Shown: in pieces, positions 32,317-33,202 of the stretch | Position numbering within the stretch: position 1 is the first letter of the stretch | Layout: each line of letters begins with the position of its first letter | NCBI RefSeq assembly: GCF_002368075.1 | Contig: NZ_AP018314.1 | Span: 4,847,791 to 4,880,992, forward strand | Source: Sphaerospermopsis kisseleviana NIES-73 | GTDB lineage: Bacteria > Cyanobacteriota > Cyanobacteriia > Cyanobacteriales > Nostocaceae | Direction of reading: 5' to 3' | Length of the DNA: 33,202 nucleotides | The notes under the pieces: model-generated | The model's database searches: none | The model's input: the letters and a program-made list of their open reading frames with translations, nothing else | What the model was told of the DNA's origin: nothing | Program-made: the position numbers and the translations under genes

Positions 32317-33150
32317 ATGAACATCCAAAAATCAAACCGACAAATCTTCATCATATACGGATTATTGACAGCGATCGCACTCCTCACCCTGTTTCCCTTA
32401 TTATGGCTCATTAGTACAGCCTTAAAATCACCCACCGAAAATCTTTTACAGTCTCCACCCCAGTTATTACCCATTCAACCGACTTTAAATAATTTCTCTC
32501 GTGTTTGGCAATCTTTACCTTTTGGGCAATATTTATATAATAGTATTTTGGTGTCTGTATTGACTGTAATTTTGAATTTAATGTTTTGTTCTTTAGCCGC
32601 TTATCCTTTAGCCAGATTATCATTTTTAGGACGGAATGGAATTTTTATTGCGATTGTTTCTACAATTATGATTCCCTTTCAAATAGTCATGATTCCCTTA
32701 TATATTTTGACAGTGCAGTTAGGGTTAACAAATAGTTATTTAGGAATGATTTTTCCCAGTTTAGCTTCTGCTTTTGGCATTTTTTTATTAAGACAAGCTT
32801 TTATGGGAGTGCCTAAAGAAATAGAAGAAGCCGCCCGCATGGATGGTAGTTCTGAGTTAGGATTATGGTGGTTTGTGATGTTACCCGCTATTCAACCAGC
32901 ACTAATAACTCTGGCTATTTTTGTATTTATTGGTGCTTGGAGTGACTTTTTATGGCCGTTAATTGTTATCCAAGATGAGAGTTTATATACTTTACCCTTG
33001 GGAGTGGCTAAATTAGCAGGTACATTTTCTTTAGATTGGCGATTAGTAGCAGCTGGATCTGTAATTTCAATTGCTCCAGTTTTGCTGTTATTTCTCTTTT
33101 TACAAAGGTTTATTGTCCCCACAGATACAGGTAGCGGTGTTAAAGGATAA
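32317..33150 (+). CDS. carbohydrate ABC transporter permease (MalG family)
   Basis: A 277-residue inner-membrane permease with about six transmembrane helices (first at LLTAIALLTLFPLLWLIST). The EAA loop EEAARMDGSSELGLWWFVML (about 168-187) contacts the ATPase, and the C-terminus ends in LLLFLFLQRFIVPTDTGSGVKG. This marks it as the second permease of a sugar (CUT1) importer. The binding protein, first permease and ATPase are not in this window, so the substrate cannot be told. A HIP1 site at about 32371 lies in the first helix. The gene is complete. Confidence 0.9.
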   Translation: MNIQKSNRQIFIIYGLLTAIALLTLFPLLWLISTALKSPTENLLQSPPQLLPIQPTLNNFSRVWQSLPFGQYLYNSILVSVLTVILNLMFCSLAAYPLARLSFLGRNGIFIAIVSTIMIPFQIVMIPLYILTVQLGLTNSYLGMIFPSLASAFGIFLLRQAFMGVPKEIEEAARMDGSSELGLWWFVMLPAIQPALITLAIFVFIGAWSDFLWPLIVIQDESLYTLPLGVAKLAGTFSLDWRLVAAGSVISIAPVLLLFLFLQRFIVPTDTGSGVKG

Positions 33151-33202
33151 TTGCAATTCAAAAGTCAAAGTGTAAAAATTCAGGAGTCGTAGGGGCGAAG
33201 TA

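Noticed and set aside
31988-32335. A 115-codon minus-strand frame rich in LLPVTCYLL
   Set aside because: It is the translation of the AACAGGT array in its stop-free direction, with no coding character outside it.

Overview
The window reads as a chromosomal segment of a filamentous, probably heterocyst-forming cyanobacterium (Anabaena/Nostoc/Dolichospermum type). The evidence is the abundance of the HIP1 octamer GCGATCGC in core genes, many short tandemly repeated heptamers (STRRs such as TGACTGG, TGATTGG, TAACAGG), the adjacent furA-sigC pair, a carboxysome CcmK shell gene, ndhO, a cyanobacterial-type CobN and a low-GC codon style. No rRNA or CRISPR array is present. One tRNA (Pro, anticodon CGG) is seen.

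Layout. 1-2321: a bifunctional-nuclease-family (DUF151) gene and an iron-sulfur aldo/keto reductase. 2322-2584: a 45-bp near-perfect inverted repeat between convergent genes. 2585-5860: a single-polypeptide (Type IIG-like) restriction-modification enzyme on the minus strand. 6009-7384: a solitary CcmK paralogue with a TTG start, a DUF3318 protein, and a small divergent Cys-rich protein. 7385-8503: a MITE-like element, a hairpin repeat, and a NanE-type epimerase whose stop codon lies in a tandem repeat. 8599-10560: a GAF histidine kinase. 10761-14561: cobN, which carries several repeat-derived in-frame stretches. 14646-16522: furA and sigC. 16523-17266: a long non-coding region with strong local hairpins. 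17267-19179: gpsA and lipA. 19305-19378: tRNA-Pro.

19478-27567 is a defence island. It holds hsdM, an antitoxin/PIN-toxin pair, hsdS, then two minus-strand genes of unknown function (a DUF6575-like protein and a small Cys-rich protein), then hsdR. HIP1 is absent from this island except for one site in hsdR. A palindromic repeat family has inserted in frame at two sites in hsdM and four regions in hsdR, including a five-copy 15-bp minisatellite in the linker between the nuclease and helicase parts. Directly after hsdR, at about 27586-27857, lies what looks like the left end of a Tn7/CAST-like transposon: a TGTACG terminus, three repeated binding-site-like motifs and a 45-codon remnant resembling the start of a TnsB-type transposase.

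27942-33150 returns to core genes: a coiled-coil protein, ndhO, malate dehydrogenase, an exported metallophosphoesterase and a MalG-type sugar ABC permease.

A pattern across the window: heptamer STRRs sit at, or supply, the stop codons of many genes, always in the orientation that contains TGA or TAA. The copies found inside or in front of reading frames are in the stop-free orientation. The most promising undescribed candidates are the two-gene module inside the Type I locus, the degraded transposon end, and the repeat invasion of the restriction genes.
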